Below are positions 5,380 to 6,165 of a stretch of DNA of 6,165 nucleotides, one piece after another. Position 1 is the stretch's first letter, and the number at the start of each line of letters is the position of its first letter. The stretch comes from S143-63 sp964425855 (GTDB lineage Archaea; Thermoproteota; Thermoprotei_A; Sulfolobales; Acidilobaceae). Location: the NCBI GenBank assembly GCA_964425855.1, contig CAYROE010000079.1, positions 1 through 6,165 on the forward strand. Direction: 5' to 3'. The notes beneath the pieces are model-generated. The model was not told the DNA's origin. It was given only the letters and a program-made list of their open reading frames with translations, and ran no database searches. The position numbers and the translations under genes are program-made.

Positions 5380-6165
5380 ACTAGCTCTACTGCTATAGCT
5401 GCAGCTCCACCTAGCCCGTGACAGATTGCCGCTATTCCTTTTCTTCCTCCATGCCTTTCTAAGACGTTTATTAGTTCGAGAGTAATTCTTGCTCCACTCA
5501 TGCCGAGTGGATGTCCCAGTGCTATGGCTCCTCCATGTACATTCATCTTCTCATATGGCACGCCTAGATACTTGTGTAGGAGGAAGCTATTGACCGCGAA
5601 AGCTTCATTATTCTCCCAGTAGTCGACGTCTCCTGGTTTCCAGCCTAGCTCCCGGAGGAGAGCCTTAACGGCTTCTATAGGTGCATATGGGAACCTGGTA
5701 GGCTTTACGGCAGCGTAGGACCAACCTAGTATTCTGGCTTTAGGCCTGAGACCTAGTTCTTCTACGATATCTTTTGAGGCAACTAGTAATGATGCTGCTC
5801 CATCGCTGAGTTGGCTACTTGTTGCCGCTGTATGGTATCCGTTAGGCTTGAATGCTGGTTTTAGGCTCTTTATCTTCTCTAGGGACGTGTCCTTTCGTAT
5901 TCCTTCATCTGATTCTAGGAGTATTTTGCTTCCGATTTCTACCGGCACAACGTATTGTTTGAATACTCCTTGATCCCATGCCTTCGCAGCTCTTCTGTGG
6001 CTTTCATATCCTATCCAGTCTAATTCCTCTTTTGTGGCTCCGTGCTCTTCTGCTGTCTCGTCTGCTTCTTCGCCCATAACCATCTGGTTTAGGGGATCGT
6101 ATAGGCCTTCGTGTACCATTGCATCTCTCACGGGTAGGTATCCCTTGTATACTAGTTTGACTCCC
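5376..6165 (-). CDS. Thiolase (acetyl-CoA C-acetyltransferase type), partial (N-terminus off the right edge)
   Basis: Thiolases join two acetyl-CoA into acetoacetyl-CoA, or cleave 3-ketoacyl-CoA with CoA. The window holds 262 codons; the frame is still open at 6164, and the in-frame GTG at 6131 and ATG at 6119 are internal. Numbering from the first full codon, NEAF is at 186-189, the catalytic histidine of GHPLG is H218 (GGAIALGHPLG at 211-221), and the second catalytic cysteine is C248 in CHG. The spacings N186-H218 (32) and H218-C248 (30) equal those between N316, H348 and C378 of the Zoogloea biosynthetic thiolase. By that comparison about 130 residues are missing, including the nucleophile equivalent to C89. 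Residues 117-123 (SQLSDGA) match the loop that is usually NxSGxNDGA. M222 replaces the usual A in GASGAR. It is the classical thiolase class, not the SCP2-like archaeal class that partners HMG-CoA synthase. Acetoacetyl-CoA synthesis and beta-oxidation are both possible roles. Confidence 0.92.
   Translation of the reverse strand, partial: GVKLVYKGYLPVRDAMVHEGLYDPLNQMVMGEEADETAEEHGATKEELDWIGYESHRRAAKAWDQGVFKQYVVPVEIGSKILLESDEGIRKDTSLEKIKSLKPAFKPNGYHTAATSSQLSDGAASLLVASKDIVEELGLRPKARILGWSYAAVKPTRFPYAPIEAVKALLRELGWKPGDVDYWENNEAFAVNSFLLHKYLGVPYEKMNVHGGAIALGHPLGMSGARITLELINVLERHGGRKGIAAICHGLGGAAAIAVELV

Noticed and set aside
1..6165. CRISPR array, insertion sequence, integrase or toxin-antitoxin pair
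   Set aside because: No regularly spaced direct repeats, terminal inverted repeats, transposase or nuclease motifs were seen on either strand.

Overview
The window looks like chromosomal DNA of a thermophilic archaeon, most likely a member of the Thermoproteota (crenarchaeal side). Supporting signs are an ADP-forming acyl-CoA synthetase with fused alpha and beta parts, an archaeal-type asparaginyl-tRNA synthetase, TATA-box promoters, GTGAT/GGTGA ribosome binding sites, TTG and GTG starts, and heavy use of AGG/AGA, ATA and CTA codons. The exact lineage cannot be fixed from this sequence.

Layout. From 1 to 1943 on the minus strand is the first 647 codons of an ADP-forming acyl-CoA (acetyl-CoA) synthetase; its C-terminus lies outside the left edge. 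An 80-base divergent promoter region (1944-2023) separates it from asnS on the plus strand (2024-3331). A 179-base gap (3332-3510) holds a clear promoter with two flanking palindromes. It is followed by a two-gene ABC exporter operon on the plus strand: ATPase (3511-4506), then ABC-2 permease (4506-5354), overlapping by one base. The permease converges, 21 bases apart, on a minus-strand thiolase (5376 to beyond 6165), whose N-terminal third, including the nucleophilic cysteine, lies outside the right edge.

Function. The two outer genes both handle acyl-CoA. The synthetase interconverts acyl-CoA with the free acid plus ATP, and the thiolase condenses or cleaves acetoacetyl-CoA-type substrates. 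The middle genes are a translation enzyme and an export system, and have no obvious metabolic link to the outer pair. All five proteins belong to known families, and none is frameshifted or lacks a key residue within the part that can be seen. I find no tRNA, rRNA, CRISPR array, insertion sequence or phage gene. The points most worth a second look are regulatory: the palindromes around the exporter TATA box, a possible shared TATA element in the divergent promoter, and a weak C/D-box-RNA-like arrangement downstream of asnS. I see no convincing previously undescribed system here.
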